A stretch of DNA of 64,000 bases from Streptomyces wuyuanensis (GTDB lineage: Bacteria; Actinomycetota; Actinomycetes; Streptomycetales; Streptomycetaceae), in contig NZ_FNHI01000020.1 of NCBI RefSeq assembly GCF_900103455.1, forward strand, positions 1 through 64,000, given 5' to 3'. Position numbers and translations under genes: made by a program. The notes under the pieces were generated by a model. That model searched no databases. It worked only from the letters and a program-made list of their open reading frames with translations, and was not told the DNA's origin. Below, piece after piece: positions 25,019-33,897 of the stretch. The number at the start of each line of letters is the position of its first letter. Within the stretch, counting starts at the first letter, position 1.

Positions 25019-27264
25019 TGGGCGCCGGGGCGGAGACGCTCGTCACCACGGACCTGACCGTGGGGGGAATGACCTGCGCGGCGTGCGTGCGGCGCGTCGA
25101 GAAGCGGCTCGGCGGACTCGACGGCGTGACGGCCACCGTGAACCTGGCGACGGGGACGGCACGGGTGAGCCACCCGCCGGGGACCGAACCCTCCGCTCTC
25201 GTCGCAGCGGTGGAGGCCGCCGGCTACACCGCCGCGCTCCCCGAGCCGCCCGAGCGGCGGGCGCACGGACACGAACCGGCGGACGACCGGCAGGACCGCG
25301 ACCGGCTCGTGATCACCGCTCTCCTCGCGACACCGGTGCTCGTGCTGTCGATGGTCCCGGCCTGGCAGTTCCGCAACTGGCAGTGGCTCTCCTTCGCTCT
25401 CGCCACGCCCGTCGCCCTGTGGGGCGCATGGCCGTTCCACGCACGGGCGGCGCGCGGACTGCGGCACTCGGCCGCCACCATGGACACCCTGGTGTCGCTG
25501 GGAGTGGCGGCGTCCTTCTCGTGGTCGGTGTACGCGCTCTTCCTGGGGGGCGCGGGGGAGACCGGCATGACCATGCCGTTCAGTCTGCTCCCCGCGGATT
25601 CGGAGGGTGCTGCACACCTGTATCTCGAGGCGGCCGTCGGTGTGCCGCTCTTCGTCATGGCGGGGCGGTTCCTCGAGGCACGTGCCAGGCGCGGAACGGG
25701 CGAAGCGCTGCGGTCGCTGGCCCGGCTCGCCGTGAAGGAGGTGTCGGTACGCGAGGAAGGGCACGAACGTCTGGTCCCCGTGGAGCAGTTGAGAGTGGGT
25801 CAGGTCTTCGTGGTGCGACCCGGGGAGCGTGTCGCCACCGACGGCGAGGTGGCCGAGGGCAGCTCCGCGGTGGACCTGTCCCTCGTCACGGGGGAGAGCG
25901 AGCCGATCGAGGTCGGACCGGGATCGCCCGTGGTCGGCGGCGCGGTCAACGCGGGCGGCCTGCTGCTGGTCCGTGCGACCGCGGTCGGCGCCGACACCCG
26001 GCTCGCCAGGATCACCCGTATGGTCACCGACGCCCAGGCCGGCAAGGCCGGGGCGCAGCGACTGGCCGACTCGGTGTCGGGCGTGTTCGTGCCGGTGGTG
26101 CTCTCCCTCGCCGTCACAGCCCTCGGCTTCTGGCTCGGCGCGGGCGCCGATCCGCAGGCCGCCGTCACCGCGAGCGTGGCGGTCCTCGTCGTGGCCTGCC
26201 CCTGCGCGCTGGGCCTCGCGACCCCGACGGCCATGATGGCGGCGACCGGACGCGGTGCCCGGCTGGGCGTTCTCGTCGGCGGGCCGCGGGCGCTCGAGGG
26301 CCTGCGGCACGTCGACACGGTCGTGCTGGACAAGACCGGCACGCTCACCACCGGACACATGACCGTCGCCCGCTTCACGGCCGTCCCGGACGGGCTGGGG
26401 CGGGAGGCGGTACTCCGGCTGGCCGGCGCGGTCGAGCAGGGCTCGGAGCATCCGCTGGGCCGGGCGGTCGTCTCGTATGCCCGCAGGACGGCCCCCGACC
26501 TGCCGCTGCCGGAGGCGGGCGACTTCACCGCCGCGGCAGGCCGGGGCGTGCGGGGCAGGGCCGACGGCCACCTGGTCGACGTGGTCGCGCCGGACGGCGA
26601 ACTGCCCGAGCCGCTGGCCGAAGCGCTGCGTACGGCGGAGAACGCCGCGCACACCCCGGTCCTGGTCCGGGTGGACGGAGTGGCAGAGGCCCTGATCGAA
26701 GTGGGTGACGCCGTACGGCCCGGAAGCTACCGGACCGTGGAGACGCTGCGGCGTCTCGGGGTGGAGCCGGTACTGGCCACCGGCGACCGGGAGGCAGCCG
26801 CGCGCAGCGTCGCGTCGAACCTGGGCATCAGGCACGTGCACGCCCGGTGCACCCCCGAGGGCAAGGCCGCACTCGTACGGCGGCTGAGGGAGGACGGCAG
26901 ACGGGTCGCGATGGTCGGCGACGGGATCAACGACGCCGCTGCGCTGGCCGGGGCGGACCTGGGGATCGCGATGGGGAGCGGCACGGACGTGGCGATCGGG
27001 GCGGCTGACGTGACCCTCGTGCGCGGTGACATCGAGGCCCTGGCGGACGCGGTCCGGCTGGCCCGCCGCACTCTGGGCACGATCCGGGTCAATCTCGTAT
27101 GGGCGTTCGGGTACAACGTCGTGACCGTGCCGCTCGCCCTGGTGGGGCTGCTCAACCCGATGCTCGCCGCGGCGGCGATGTCGGCGAGCTCGCTCCTCGT
27201 GGTCGGCAACAGCCTGCGGCTGCGCGCCTGGCAGCCGTCTCCCGGGCGGAGCCGCCGGCGATGA
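25018..27264 (+). CDS. copA: P1B-type copper-translocating ATPase
   Basis: 748 residues. One N-terminal heavy-metal-associated domain with GMTCAAC (Cys20, Cys23). Eight transmembrane segments, with the CPC ion motif in VVACPCALG near residue 394. Phosphorylation Asp438 in DKTGTLT, HP motif SEHPLG, and GDGINDAAAL near residue 634. The last helix has MSASSLLVVG, the MxxSS pattern of the Cu(+)-exporting P1B-1 subgroup. It pumps Cu(I) out of the cytoplasm with ATP. First and last genes of its operon overlap it by 1 and 4 nt: a small membrane protein before and a PCu(A)C-like protein after. Confidence 0.93.
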   Translation: MGAGAETLVTTDLTVGGMTCAACVRRVEKRLGGLDGVTATVNLATGTARVSHPPGTEPSALVAAVEAAGYTAALPEPPERRAHGHEPADDRQDRDRLVITALLATPVLVLSMVPAWQFRNWQWLSFALATPVALWGAWPFHARAARGLRHSAATMDTLVSLGVAASFSWSVYALFLGGAGETGMTMPFSLLPADSEGAAHLYLEAAVGVPLFVMAGRFLEARARRGTGEALRSLARLAVKEVSVREEGHERLVPVEQLRVGQVFVVRPGERVATDGEVAEGSSAVDLSLVTGESEPIEVGPGSPVVGGAVNAGGLLLVRATAVGADTRLARITRMVTDAQAGKAGAQRLADSVSGVFVPVVLSLAVTALGFWLGAGADPQAAVTASVAVLVVACPCALGLATPTAMMAATGRGARLGVLVGGPRALEGLRHVDTVVLDKTGTLTTGHMTVARFTAVPDGLGREAVLRLAGAVEQGSEHPLGRAVVSYARRTAPDLPLPEAGDFTAAAGRGVRGRADGHLVDVVAPDGELPEPLAEALRTAENAAHTPVLVRVDGVAEALIEVGDAVRPGSYRTVETLRRLGVEPVLATGDREAAARSVASNLGIRHVHARCTPEGKAALVRRLREDGRRVAMVGDGINDAAALAGADLGIAMGSGTDVAIGAADVTLVRGDIEALADAVRLARRTLGTIRVNLVWAFGYNVVTVPLALVGLLNPMLAAAAMSASSLLVVGNSLRLRAWQPSPGRSRRR

Positions 27265-27764
27265 CGAAGGTGAGCCGTCGTCTCGCCGGCACGCTGCCGG
27301 CCGTGCTGGTGCCCCTCGCCGCGTGCAGCATCGCCCTGGGCGGCCTGACCACCTGGGTCGGCACGGGCAACGCGGGCTCCCCTGCCCGGATCGACGTCGT
27401 CCCCGGCCGGGTGTACCTGCCGCTCGGCGACGACAGGGACACCGCGGCGTACTTCGAGGTCGCCAACTCGGGCGGTTCCGCGGACCGTTTGACGGGCGCC
27501 ACCTCGCCGTCCGCGCGCGGGGAGATCACACTGACCCGCCACCGCGGCACCGACGCCGGTGCGGCGTACCGCGAGGAGATCCCCTCGGCAGCCGTTCCCG
27601 CCGGGGACGCGATGACCATGTCGCCCCATGGCGTGAGCCTCACCCTCAGACCGAGGACACGGTGGCGGGCCGGGGACATCGTGCCGATGACGCTGCACTT
27701 CGAGCGCGCAGGGGGGATCAGGACGGTCGCCGTGGTGGTCGGTCCGGGCTCGGCCGCCGGGTGA
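27261..27764 (+). CDS. PCu(A)C-like copper chaperone, degenerate ligand set
   Basis: 167 residues, starting with an ATGA overlap on the ATPase stop. An N-terminal hydrophobic anchor or signal (about 8-36) precedes a beta-rich domain with the PCu(A)C layout (AYFEVANSGGSADRL, then VPAGDAMTMSPHG). The usual Cu(I) ligands are Met and His in H(M)-X10-M and HxM. Here only the first His (TRHRG) appears retained: the Met and the second HxM read as other residues (PHGVSLTL). It may deliver or sense periplasmic copper with a changed site. Operon position supports a copper role. Confidence 0.8.
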   Translation: MTKVSRRLAGTLPAVLVPLAACSIALGGLTTWVGTGNAGSPARIDVVPGRVYLPLGDDRDTAAYFEVANSGGSADRLTGATSPSARGEITLTRHRGTDAGAAYREEIPSAAVPAGDAMTMSPHGVSLTLRPRTRWRAGDIVPMTLHFERAGGIRTVAVVVGPGSAAG

Positions 27765-28627
27765 CGGCCCCACGTCTCCGGCCGCGGCTGGGCCGCACGG
27801 ACCCCGGTCCACACCACGGGCGGTGACGCGACACCTCTCCTACGGCGACCGGGGACGCGTCCCTACGCGTGCCCGGCCGCCCTCACCCCGGCAGCACGCG
27901 CCCTCCACCCGTGACGGGGCGTGTCGTTCACCGGGCAGCATGCGCCCTGCGTGCGACGCGTGCGCGTCCATCCGACGACGGGGCGCGCGCGGGGTGTGCG
28001 GGGCGCCGAGCCGGTTCGGGGCGGTGCCCGCCTGCTCGTGCCCGGAGGCGGTCGACGGCTGTTGCGGCAGGCGTCCTCGGCGCCCCGCGCTCGGGCCAGG
28101 TTCCCCGCCGGGGCGGTCCCCGGAGTCTGGCCCTCGGTGCGAGGCCACGGCCCGGCGCGCGCCGGGGGTTGCGGCGTTCGTCGGGAGTCCGCGGCCGCCG
28201 TGGGGCCCATGTGCGATGCCCCTCCGCCGGAACACTCCGCCTGGGAACCGGTCGCTTCGGCGTGCGGCCACGGCATCGTGTGCGCGGGGCGTAGGGACTG
28301 CGGGCGTCATGGCGCCGGGTCCGGGTGGGGGCGCCATCGGGGCCGACGCGGGCGGCTGTCCGCCCGGGCGAGAGCCGCGTTCCGCCCATGCGTCGTGCCC
28401 GCGGGCCCGCGAGCCCGGCGGTGCGCCGGACGGTGGGCGCGGCGTCGCGGCTCGCACGGCGGTCTGCTCCGGCAGGGACCTCCCGTGGTATTTGTCGCGG
28501 TGGACGCTGCGTCAGTTCCCGTCGCGGACCGTGGTCTTGTTCACACGCGCGGTCTTGAGTGAGTGACCGGGCCCGCTCACGTACCCATGCACGACGACGG
28601 CCCGTCAGGATGCGAGGATGAGGCGCC
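27765..28627. other. 863-bp gap without a supported gene
   Basis: All six frames are largely open through extreme GC content, but none shows coding bias, a ribosome site or a recognisable protein. Two similar blocks, GCAGCACGCGCCCT (27891-27904) and GCAGCATGCGCCCT (27935-27948), repeat 44 bp apart. The 3' end must contain the promoter of the next gene. It may be decayed coding sequence. Confidence 0.5.
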
Positions 28628-29335
28628 ATGACTGCCGGGTGGTGTTCTCGTACGGTACGGGCCGCGGTGTTCGCGGCCGTATGCGTGCTACTCGCCGCCC
28701 TCGGTCACGTGATGATGTCCGGGCAGCCCGTGCCGTGGTGGACGCTCTCCGGCGGGTTCGGAGCGACCGGTGTGCTGGGCTGGTGCCTCGCGGGGCGTGA
28801 GCGAGGACGGCTCGCCGTCCTGAACCTGGTGGTCGCCGCCCAGACGGCACTCCACTCGGCGTTCTCGCTCGCGCAGTCCGCGGCGCCGACCGCCGGCCGC
28901 GTCCCGCACACGACGGGGCCCGCCGACCACGTACACCACCACATGACCTCCGCCGCCATGGGGCCCGCACACACGGACGCCGTGGACGGCATGTCGATGG
29001 GGCATACGTACGTCGGGCACATGGGCGCAGGCCATGTGGACCCGGCACAGGCCGGTGCCGTTGACCCGGCGTCACTGGGCATGCTCGCCGCCCACCTGGC
29101 GGCGGCACTGCTCACCGGCCTCTGGCTCGCCTACGGCGAGCGAGCCGCATTCCGGATTCTCCGGGCGGTCGCGGGGTGGCTGACCGCGCCGATGAGGCTT
29201 CTGCTCGCCCTGCCGGCACCGCCCCACCGTCCGCGTCTGCGCGGCCGCCGCCGCCCGTCCCGTGCGTCACGGCTGCTTCCCCTGGTCTACGCGATCGTCT
29301 CCCGAGGGCCGCCCGTGGGGTCCGCTGTCGCCTGA
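28628..29335 (+). CDS. His/Met-rich integral membrane protein, probably copper-linked
   Basis: 235 residues. Transmembrane segments near 8-27, 36-53, 60-80 and 145-165. Between the third and fourth lies a loop of about 55 residues very rich in His and Met (DHVHHHMTSAAMG, GMSMGHTYVGHMGAGH), typical of extracytoplasmic Cu(I)/Cu(II)-binding segments. The C-terminus is Arg/Pro-rich. It has the same layout as the protein coupled to YcnI at 13.5 kb. GAGG precedes the ATG. An ECF sigma gene follows 175 nt downstream on the same strand. No described family was recognised; a copper role is inferred from composition and neighbours. Confidence 0.75.
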   Translation: MTAGWCSRTVRAAVFAAVCVLLAALGHVMMSGQPVPWWTLSGGFGATGVLGWCLAGRERGRLAVLNLVVAAQTALHSAFSLAQSAAPTAGRVPHTTGPADHVHHHMTSAAMGPAHTDAVDGMSMGHTYVGHMGAGHVDPAQAGAVDPASLGMLAAHLAAALLTGLWLAYGERAAFRILRAVAGWLTAPMRLLLALPAPPHRPRLRGRRRPSRASRLLPLVYAIVSRGPPVGSAVA

Positions 29336-29510
29336 CGACAGCCGGAATCCCGAGGCGGCCCAAGTGCCCCTCGGGCCACGGCCGTACGCCGGCACGGGTG
29401 GAAACGGAACCACCACTGCGGGCGCCGTGCGGCCGGACCCCCACACCGGATGACGGACCGCCCGGCCTCGGGCCCGGTCCCGGTTCCGGACGACCCGAGA
29501 AGGACACCAC

Positions 29511-30131
29511 GTGATCTCTTCCGCCCTGCCCGCTTCAGGCGACACGACGGAGACGGCGATGTCGGCCGACGAGTCGATCACCTCCTGGGCGCTCGCCGCC
29601 CGGGGTGGTGACGCCGACGCGGTGGAGCGCTTCGTGAGCGCCCTGCACCGCGACGTCCTGCGCTACGTCGCCCATCTGTGCGGCGACCCCCAGTCGGCCG
29701 ACGACCTGGCCCAGGACACGTTCCTGCGCGCGCTCAGCAGCCTGCACCGCTTCGAAGGACGGTCCTCGGCCCGTGCCTGGCTCCTGTCCATCGCCCGCCG
29801 CGCGGTGATCGACAGCTATCGGTACGCGGCCGCGCGGCCCAGGCTGCACGACGTGCCGGACTGGCAGCTGACGGTCGAACTCGCGCAGCCGTGCGACCTG
29901 CCGGGCTTCGACGAGGGCGTCGCGCTGCTCGAACTGCTTGCGGCCCTGCCCGAGGAACGCCGGGAGGCGTTCGTCCTCACCCAGATGCTGGGACTGCCCT
30001 ACGCCGAGGCGGCGAAGCTGAGCGACTGCCCGGTCGGCACGGTGCGCTCCCGGGTCGCCCGCGCCCGCGCGACGCTGATGGACCTGCTCGCCGAAGCGGA
30101 GGCGCCGGTGGCGCGGGCGGTGGCCGCCTGA
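29511..30131 (+). CDS. ECF-type RNA polymerase sigma factor
   Basis: 206 residues from GTG 29511, preceded by GAAGGA. Region 2 (about 45-110) includes DDLAQDTFLRALSSLHRFEG and AWLLSIARRAVIDSYR. Region 4 (about 140-195) includes LPEERREAFVLTQMLGLPYAEAA and GTVRSRVARAR. Region 3 is absent, as expected for ECF sigma factors. No adjacent zinc-binding anti-sigma gene is seen. The preceding His/Met-rich membrane protein and following metal-type ABC importer suggest a role in metal-responsive transcription, which is inference. A hairpin follows the stop. Confidence 0.92.
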   Translation: MISSALPASGDTTETAMSADESITSWALAARGGDADAVERFVSALHRDVLRYVAHLCGDPQSADDLAQDTFLRALSSLHRFEGRSSARAWLLSIARRAVIDSYRYAAARPRLHDVPDWQLTVELAQPCDLPGFDEGVALLELLAALPEERREAFVLTQMLGLPYAEAAKLSDCPVGTVRSRVARARATLMDLLAEAEAPVARAVAA

Positions 30132-30138
30132 CGCGGCA

Positions 30139-30175
30139 GGTGCCGGCTCGACGCCCAGGGCGCCGAGCCGGCACC
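30139..30175. terminator. Hairpin after the ECF sigma gene
   Basis: A perfect 12-bp stem GGTGCCGGCTCG / CGAGCCGGCACC with a 13-nt loop, 7 nt after the stop. It is followed by two exact tandem copies of CACCCGTCCGCGG (30172-30197). Confidence 0.7.
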
Positions 30176-30293
30176 CGTCCGCGGCACCCGTCCGCGGCAC
30201 GACTCCCGCCGGCCCCGCCGGCGCGGGGACCGTCGACCGCACCGGACCACGGGCGCCGGGAACTCAGCCCGCACCCGCCCCGACTAGTGGACC

Positions 30294-30312
30294 GGGTGAC
30301 GGAGTTTCACCC
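30294..30312. promoter_or_regulatory. Inverted repeat before the metal ABC importer operon
   Basis: GGGTGA-N7-TCACCC, 30 bp before the start of the binding-protein gene, is a candidate operator. A similar GGTGA-N6-TCACC repeat lies upstream of the CopZ-like gene at 33601-33616. Confidence 0.4.
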
Positions 30313-30341
30313 CCTGTGCCAAGTGGATTCTGGAGACTTTC

Positions 30342-31406
30342 ATGCGTTCTCGTGTGTGGTGCGGTACGGCGGTCGCGGTGCTCGGCCTCCTCGCGACGGG
30401 TTGCGGTGGCGGGAAGGGCACCGGGGACAAGGGGTCGGAGAAGTCCGCGACCCGGGGCGGCCACCCCGTGACCGTCACCGACTGCACGGGCGCCGAGACG
30501 ACCTTCGCCGCCGCTCCGGAGAAGATAGTCACCAGCAACGCCTCCGGCCTGGAGCTGCTGCTGCGCCTGGGAGCGGGCGACAAGGTGATCGGCACCGGGT
30601 TCCCGCCCGGAAGGGGCACGCTCCCCGGCGAACTGGACGCCCAGGCGCAGAAGGTCGAGGTCCTCGCCCGGACGGTCATCCCGAAGGAGAAGCTCCTCGG
30701 CTCCGGGGCGGACCTGTACGTCGACACCTTCGGCTCCATGGCCGGCATGGGCGGCGGCATGGGTGACGCTCCCACCGAGGAGGAGTTCAAGGCCGCCGGG
30801 ATCGATCACGTCCACCTCAAGTCCACCGCGTGTGCGGCGATGGCCGAGAGCCCGGCGACGGACCTGACCGCGGTCGAGAACGACATCACCTCCCTCGGAG
30901 CCGTCACGGGCACGAGCGCGAAGGCGAAGGAACTCGTCGCGGGTATGAAGGCGAAGGTGGACGGAGTCCGGAAGGCGATCGGAGGGACCGCCGAGAACGC
31001 GCGGCCCACCTACTTCTTCTTCGACTACGACGCGGGCACCAGGCAGCCGGTCGCCGTGTGCAACCGCCAGGTCGCCAACGCGGTGATCACCCTCGCGGGC
31101 GCCCGCAACGTGTTCGCGGACTGCGACGGCGACTTCAAGCAGGTGAGCTGGGAGGAGGTGGTGTCCGAGAACCCGGACTGGATCCAGCTCGGGGTGCGCA
31201 ACCGGGGCAGCGAGGCGGCGAACGACAAGGCGTTCGACGAGGCGCGGAAGTGGCTCGAGGGGAACGCCGCCACCAAGGGCCTGAAGGCCGTGAAGGAGGG
31301 CAGGTTCCTGCGCATCGGCTCCGAGCGCACCACGATCGCGGGGGTGGAGAACGCCACCGTGGTCGCGGAGATCGCCAGGACGATCCACCCGGACAAGGTC
31401 AAGTGA
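30342..31406 (+). CDS. FecB/BtuF-type ABC transporter solute-binding lipoprotein
   Basis: 354 residues. The lipobox LLATGC places the lipidated Cys near residue 21. The class III binding-protein fold is shown by VTDCTGAETTFAAAPEKIVT at the N-terminus, then paired lobes linked by a long helix, ending VVAEIARTIHPDKV. Members bind siderophores, haem, cobalamin or other metal complexes. Here a Met/Gly-rich insertion (GSMAGMGGGMGD, near residues 128-139) could contact a soft metal such as Cu. GGAG precedes ATG. It is followed by permease and ATPase genes with 4-nt overlaps. The substrate is not determinable from sequence. Confidence 0.88.
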   Translation: MRSRVWCGTAVAVLGLLATGCGGGKGTGDKGSEKSATRGGHPVTVTDCTGAETTFAAAPEKIVTSNASGLELLLRLGAGDKVIGTGFPPGRGTLPGELDAQAQKVEVLARTVIPKEKLLGSGADLYVDTFGSMAGMGGGMGDAPTEEEFKAAGIDHVHLKSTACAAMAESPATDLTAVENDITSLGAVTGTSAKAKELVAGMKAKVDGVRKAIGGTAENARPTYFFFDYDAGTRQPVAVCNRQVANAVITLAGARNVFADCDGDFKQVSWEEVVSENPDWIQLGVRNRGSEAANDKAFDEARKWLEGNAATKGLKAVKEGRFLRIGSERTTIAGVENATVVAEIARTIHPDKVK

Positions 31407-32491
31407 CCGTGCCGGTCACGCCGACCGCGACCCGCCGCGGAGTGAAGGAGTCCGCGGGCGAGACGCGGACCGTGCCCGCCGGGTTGCTCGCGGTGGTCCT
31501 CGGCGCGGCCCTGCTCGCCGCCCTGACCGCTGCGGTCTCCTGGGGCTCCACGTCCATCCCGCCCGGCGAGGTGTGGGGTGTCGTGGGCCGACGGCTGGCC
31601 GGTGAGGCGCCGCGGCCCGGCACGGACGACCTGATCGTCTGGCAGCTGCGGGTACCCCGGGCCCTGCTCGCCGCGCTCGTCGGCGCCGGACTCGGCCTGG
31701 TCGGCACGGCGGTGCAGGCGCTGGTACGCAACCCGCTGGCCGACCCGTACCTGCTGGGGATCTCCAACGGGGCCTCGCTGGGCGCCGTCGCCGCGATCGT
31801 GCTCGGCCTCGGAGCGGGCGGTGCGCTGGGACTGGGGCTGTCCGCAGCCGCCTTCGTCGGTGCCCTGGCCACCTTCGCCCTGGTGTGGACGGTCGCCCGG
31901 CGCGGCGGCGGGTTCGCCCCGCTGCGGCTGGTCCTGGCCGGTGTGGCCATCGGGCAGTTCCTCTCCGGATTCACCAGCTACCTGGTGCTGCAGACCGGGG
32001 ACGAACAGCAGACGCACAGCGTGCTGTTCTGGCTCATGGGGAGTCTGAGCGGGGCGAGCTGGCCGATGCTGGCCGTGCCCGCCGCCGCCGTGCCCGCGGC
32101 GCTGCTGTGGCTGCATGCGCGCGCCCGCGGGCTCAACGCCCTGCTGATGGGCGACGAGACCGCGGCCGGACTCGGCGTCGACGTCACCCGGCTCCGGCGC
32201 GAACTGTTCACGGTGACCAGTGTGCTGACCGGAGTGCTCGTCGCCGTCTCCGGCGCGATCGCGTTCGTGGCCCTGATGGTTCCGCACGCCTGCCGGCTGG
32301 TCGTCGGCGGGGACCACCGCCGGCTGCTCCCGGTCTCGGCGCTGTTCGGCGCGCTGCTGATGGTGGTCGTGGACATCGTGTGCCGGACGGCGATGGACAC
32401 GCAGGAGCTGCCCGTGGGCGTGGTCACCTCGCTGATCGGGGCTCCGGCCCTGCTGTACCTGCTGGACCGACGCCTGGGGAGCGGCAGTTGA
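31403..32491 (+). CDS. FecCD-family ABC transporter permease
   Basis: 362 residues from GTG 31403, overlapping the previous stop as GTGA. It has about ten transmembrane segments and conserved FecCD motifs: RVPRALLAALVGAGLGLVG, then NPLADPYLLGISNGAS, and near the C-terminus AIAFVALMVPHACRLVVGGDHR. It would form the homodimeric channel of the importer with the adjacent ATPase. Confidence 0.93.
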   Translation: MTVPVTPTATRRGVKESAGETRTVPAGLLAVVLGAALLAALTAAVSWGSTSIPPGEVWGVVGRRLAGEAPRPGTDDLIVWQLRVPRALLAALVGAGLGLVGTAVQALVRNPLADPYLLGISNGASLGAVAAIVLGLGAGGALGLGLSAAAFVGALATFALVWTVARRGGGFAPLRLVLAGVAIGQFLSGFTSYLVLQTGDEQQTHSVLFWLMGSLSGASWPMLAVPAAAVPAALLWLHARARGLNALLMGDETAAGLGVDVTRLRRELFTVTSVLTGVLVAVSGAIAFVALMVPHACRLVVGGDHRRLLPVSALFGALLMVVVDIVCRTAMDTQELPVGVVTSLIGAPALLYLLDRRLGSGS

Positions 32492-33303
32492 GGATCGACA
32501 TCGAGGATCTGCATGTCGCGTACGCGGGCCGTACGGTCGTGTCGGGGGCCCGTCTGATCGCGGCCGAGGGGGAGATCACCGGACTCGTCGGCCCCAACGG
32601 CAGCGGCAAGTCCACCCTCCTGCGCACCGTCTACCGGCATCTGCGCCCCGTCGCGGGCCGTGTCCTGCTGGCCGGCGGCGACATCCGCGAGCTGTCTCCG
32701 GCCCGCTCGGCCCGCCACGTGGCGGCGCTGCCGCAGGAGCGGGGCGGCGACTTCGAGCTGACGGTACGGGAGGTGGTGGCCATGGGGCGGACCCCGTACA
32801 AGCGGGCGTTCGCCGGGGACAACGCCACCGACCGGGACGTCGTCGCCCGCGCACTGACGGACGTCGGCATGGCGGAGGCGGCCGGAAGGCACTTCACGGC
32901 ACTGTCCGGCGGCGAACGCCAACGGGTCCTGTTGGCAAGGGCGTTCGCCCAGGAGCCCGACGTGCTCGTGCTGGACGAGCCGACCAACCACCTGGACGTC
33001 CGGCACCAGGTGGAACTGCTCGCCCTCCTCCGGGCACAGCGCCGCACCACCCTGGTGTCACTGCACGACCTCAATGCCGCCACTTCCGTGTGCGACCGGC
33101 TGCACGTCCTGCACTCCGGGACCGTCGTCGCCTCGGGACCGCCTCGTGAGGTGATCACCCCGGAGCTGATGGCGGACGTGTTCGGAGTCCGGGCGGCCGT
33201 GGTCGACCACCCACTCACCGGTGACCCCCTCATCGCCTTCGACCACAGGGCTCCCGCCGGCCGCCCCGCGGCACCCGCGCTGGAGGCAGGCACCGCCGGA
33301 TGA
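32488..33303 (+). CDS. FecE/BtuD-type ABC transporter ATPase
   Basis: 271 residues from a TTG start overlapping the permease stop (TTGA). Walker A GPNGSGKST near residues 34-42, signature LSGGERQRVLLARA, Walker B VLVLDEPTNH, and the switch His in SLHDLN. This is a complete ATPase for the preceding permease. A 14-bp bidirectional hairpin follows the stop and separates it from the convergent CopZ-like gene. Confidence 0.93.
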   Translation: MRIDIEDLHVAYAGRTVVSGARLIAAEGEITGLVGPNGSGKSTLLRTVYRHLRPVAGRVLLAGGDIRELSPARSARHVAALPQERGGDFELTVREVVAMGRTPYKRAFAGDNATDRDVVARALTDVGMAEAAGRHFTALSGGERQRVLLARAFAQEPDVLVLDEPTNHLDVRHQVELLALLRAQRRTTLVSLHDLNAATSVCDRLHVLHSGTVVASGPPREVITPELMADVFGVRAAVVDHPLTGDPLIAFDHRAPAGRPAAPALEAGTAG

Positions 33304-33310
33304 AGGCGGA

Positions 33311-33343
33311 GGAGGGGCAGGACGTCCGCCGTCCTGCCCCTCC
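33311..33343. terminator. Bidirectional hairpin between the ABC operon and the CopZ-like gene
   Basis: A perfect 14-bp stem GGAGGGGCAGGACG / CGTCCTGCCCCTCC with a 5-nt loop lies between two converging stops (33303 and 33364). Confidence 0.85.
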
Positions 33344-33363
33344 CGTGCCGCCAGGTCAGGGGG

Positions 33364-33579
33364 TCACGCCGGCACCGGGTCGCCGACCCCGTAGCCGGCC
33401 TCGACGATCGCGGCGCGGAGCCGCTGGTCGTCGAGGTCCGTGCCGCGCACGGTGACGGTGTTCGCCGCGAGGTCGACCACGACCTCGCTCACACCGGCCA
33501 CTTCCCGGATCTCGTCCGTGATGCTCGCCACGCAGTGCCCGCAGCTCATGCCGGTGACGTTGTAGTGCTTCTGGGTCAT
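33364..33579 (-). CDS. copZ: CopZ-like heavy-metal-associated chaperone
   Basis: 71 residues, a single HMA (ferredoxin-like) domain with the Cu(I)-binding motif GMSCGHC near residues 10-16. The sequence ITDEIREVAGVSEVVVDL and the C-terminal EAGYGV are typical of copper chaperones that pass Cu(I) to CopA-type ATPases. GGAG precedes ATG 33579. It stands alone on the minus strand, convergent with the metal ABC importer and divergent from the exporter gene of the isonitrile cluster. A GGTGA-N6-TCACC repeat lies 22 bp upstream. Confidence 0.92.
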   Translation of the reverse strand: MTQKHYNVTGMSCGHCVASITDEIREVAGVSEVVVDLAANTVTVRGTDLDDQRLRAAIVEAGYGVGDPVPA

Positions 33580-33897
33580 GGGGCCACTCCTCGGTGCCGG
33601 GGTGAACGCTCTCACCGGCGTACGGATGCACGGGGGAGGACGTTCGGCGCCGCGACGAGAGAGGCCCTCGTGCGGCTCAAGCCCACCACCCGTGTTCAGG
33701 GGTCACACCAGTCGTCGGCCCAGGGTGCCCGTGAGTTCCCGCTGCCGGGTGGGACATGGGCCGTTCGGGTGCCTCGGCGCGACACCGCGCGTCCGCGCAC
33801 GGTTCCCGCGATCGGCCGGGAACTCATCCCGCGGTGGCGCCGACATGTGGGACGAGGCCGCCGTCCGGCGGCCGTTGCACAGCGGAAGGGCGGAAAG
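33580..33897. promoter_or_regulatory. Divergent regulatory region: CopZ-like gene / isonitrile cluster
   Basis: This 318-bp region separates the divergent CopZ-like and exporter genes. It has an inverted repeat GGTGA-N6-TCACC at 33601-33616 near the CopZ start. No clear -10/-35 pair for the exporter operon was identified. Confidence 0.4.

Noticed and set aside
27823..28566. A 247-codon open frame in the gap after the PCu(A)C-like gene
   Set aside because: Third-position bias is weak, the product is Arg/Pro/Cys-rich without a domain, and several other frames are equally open.
30172..30197. 13-bp tandem duplication CACCCGTCCGCGG
   Set aside because: Exact but short, lying just after a terminator; no function suggested, so mentioned only with the terminator.
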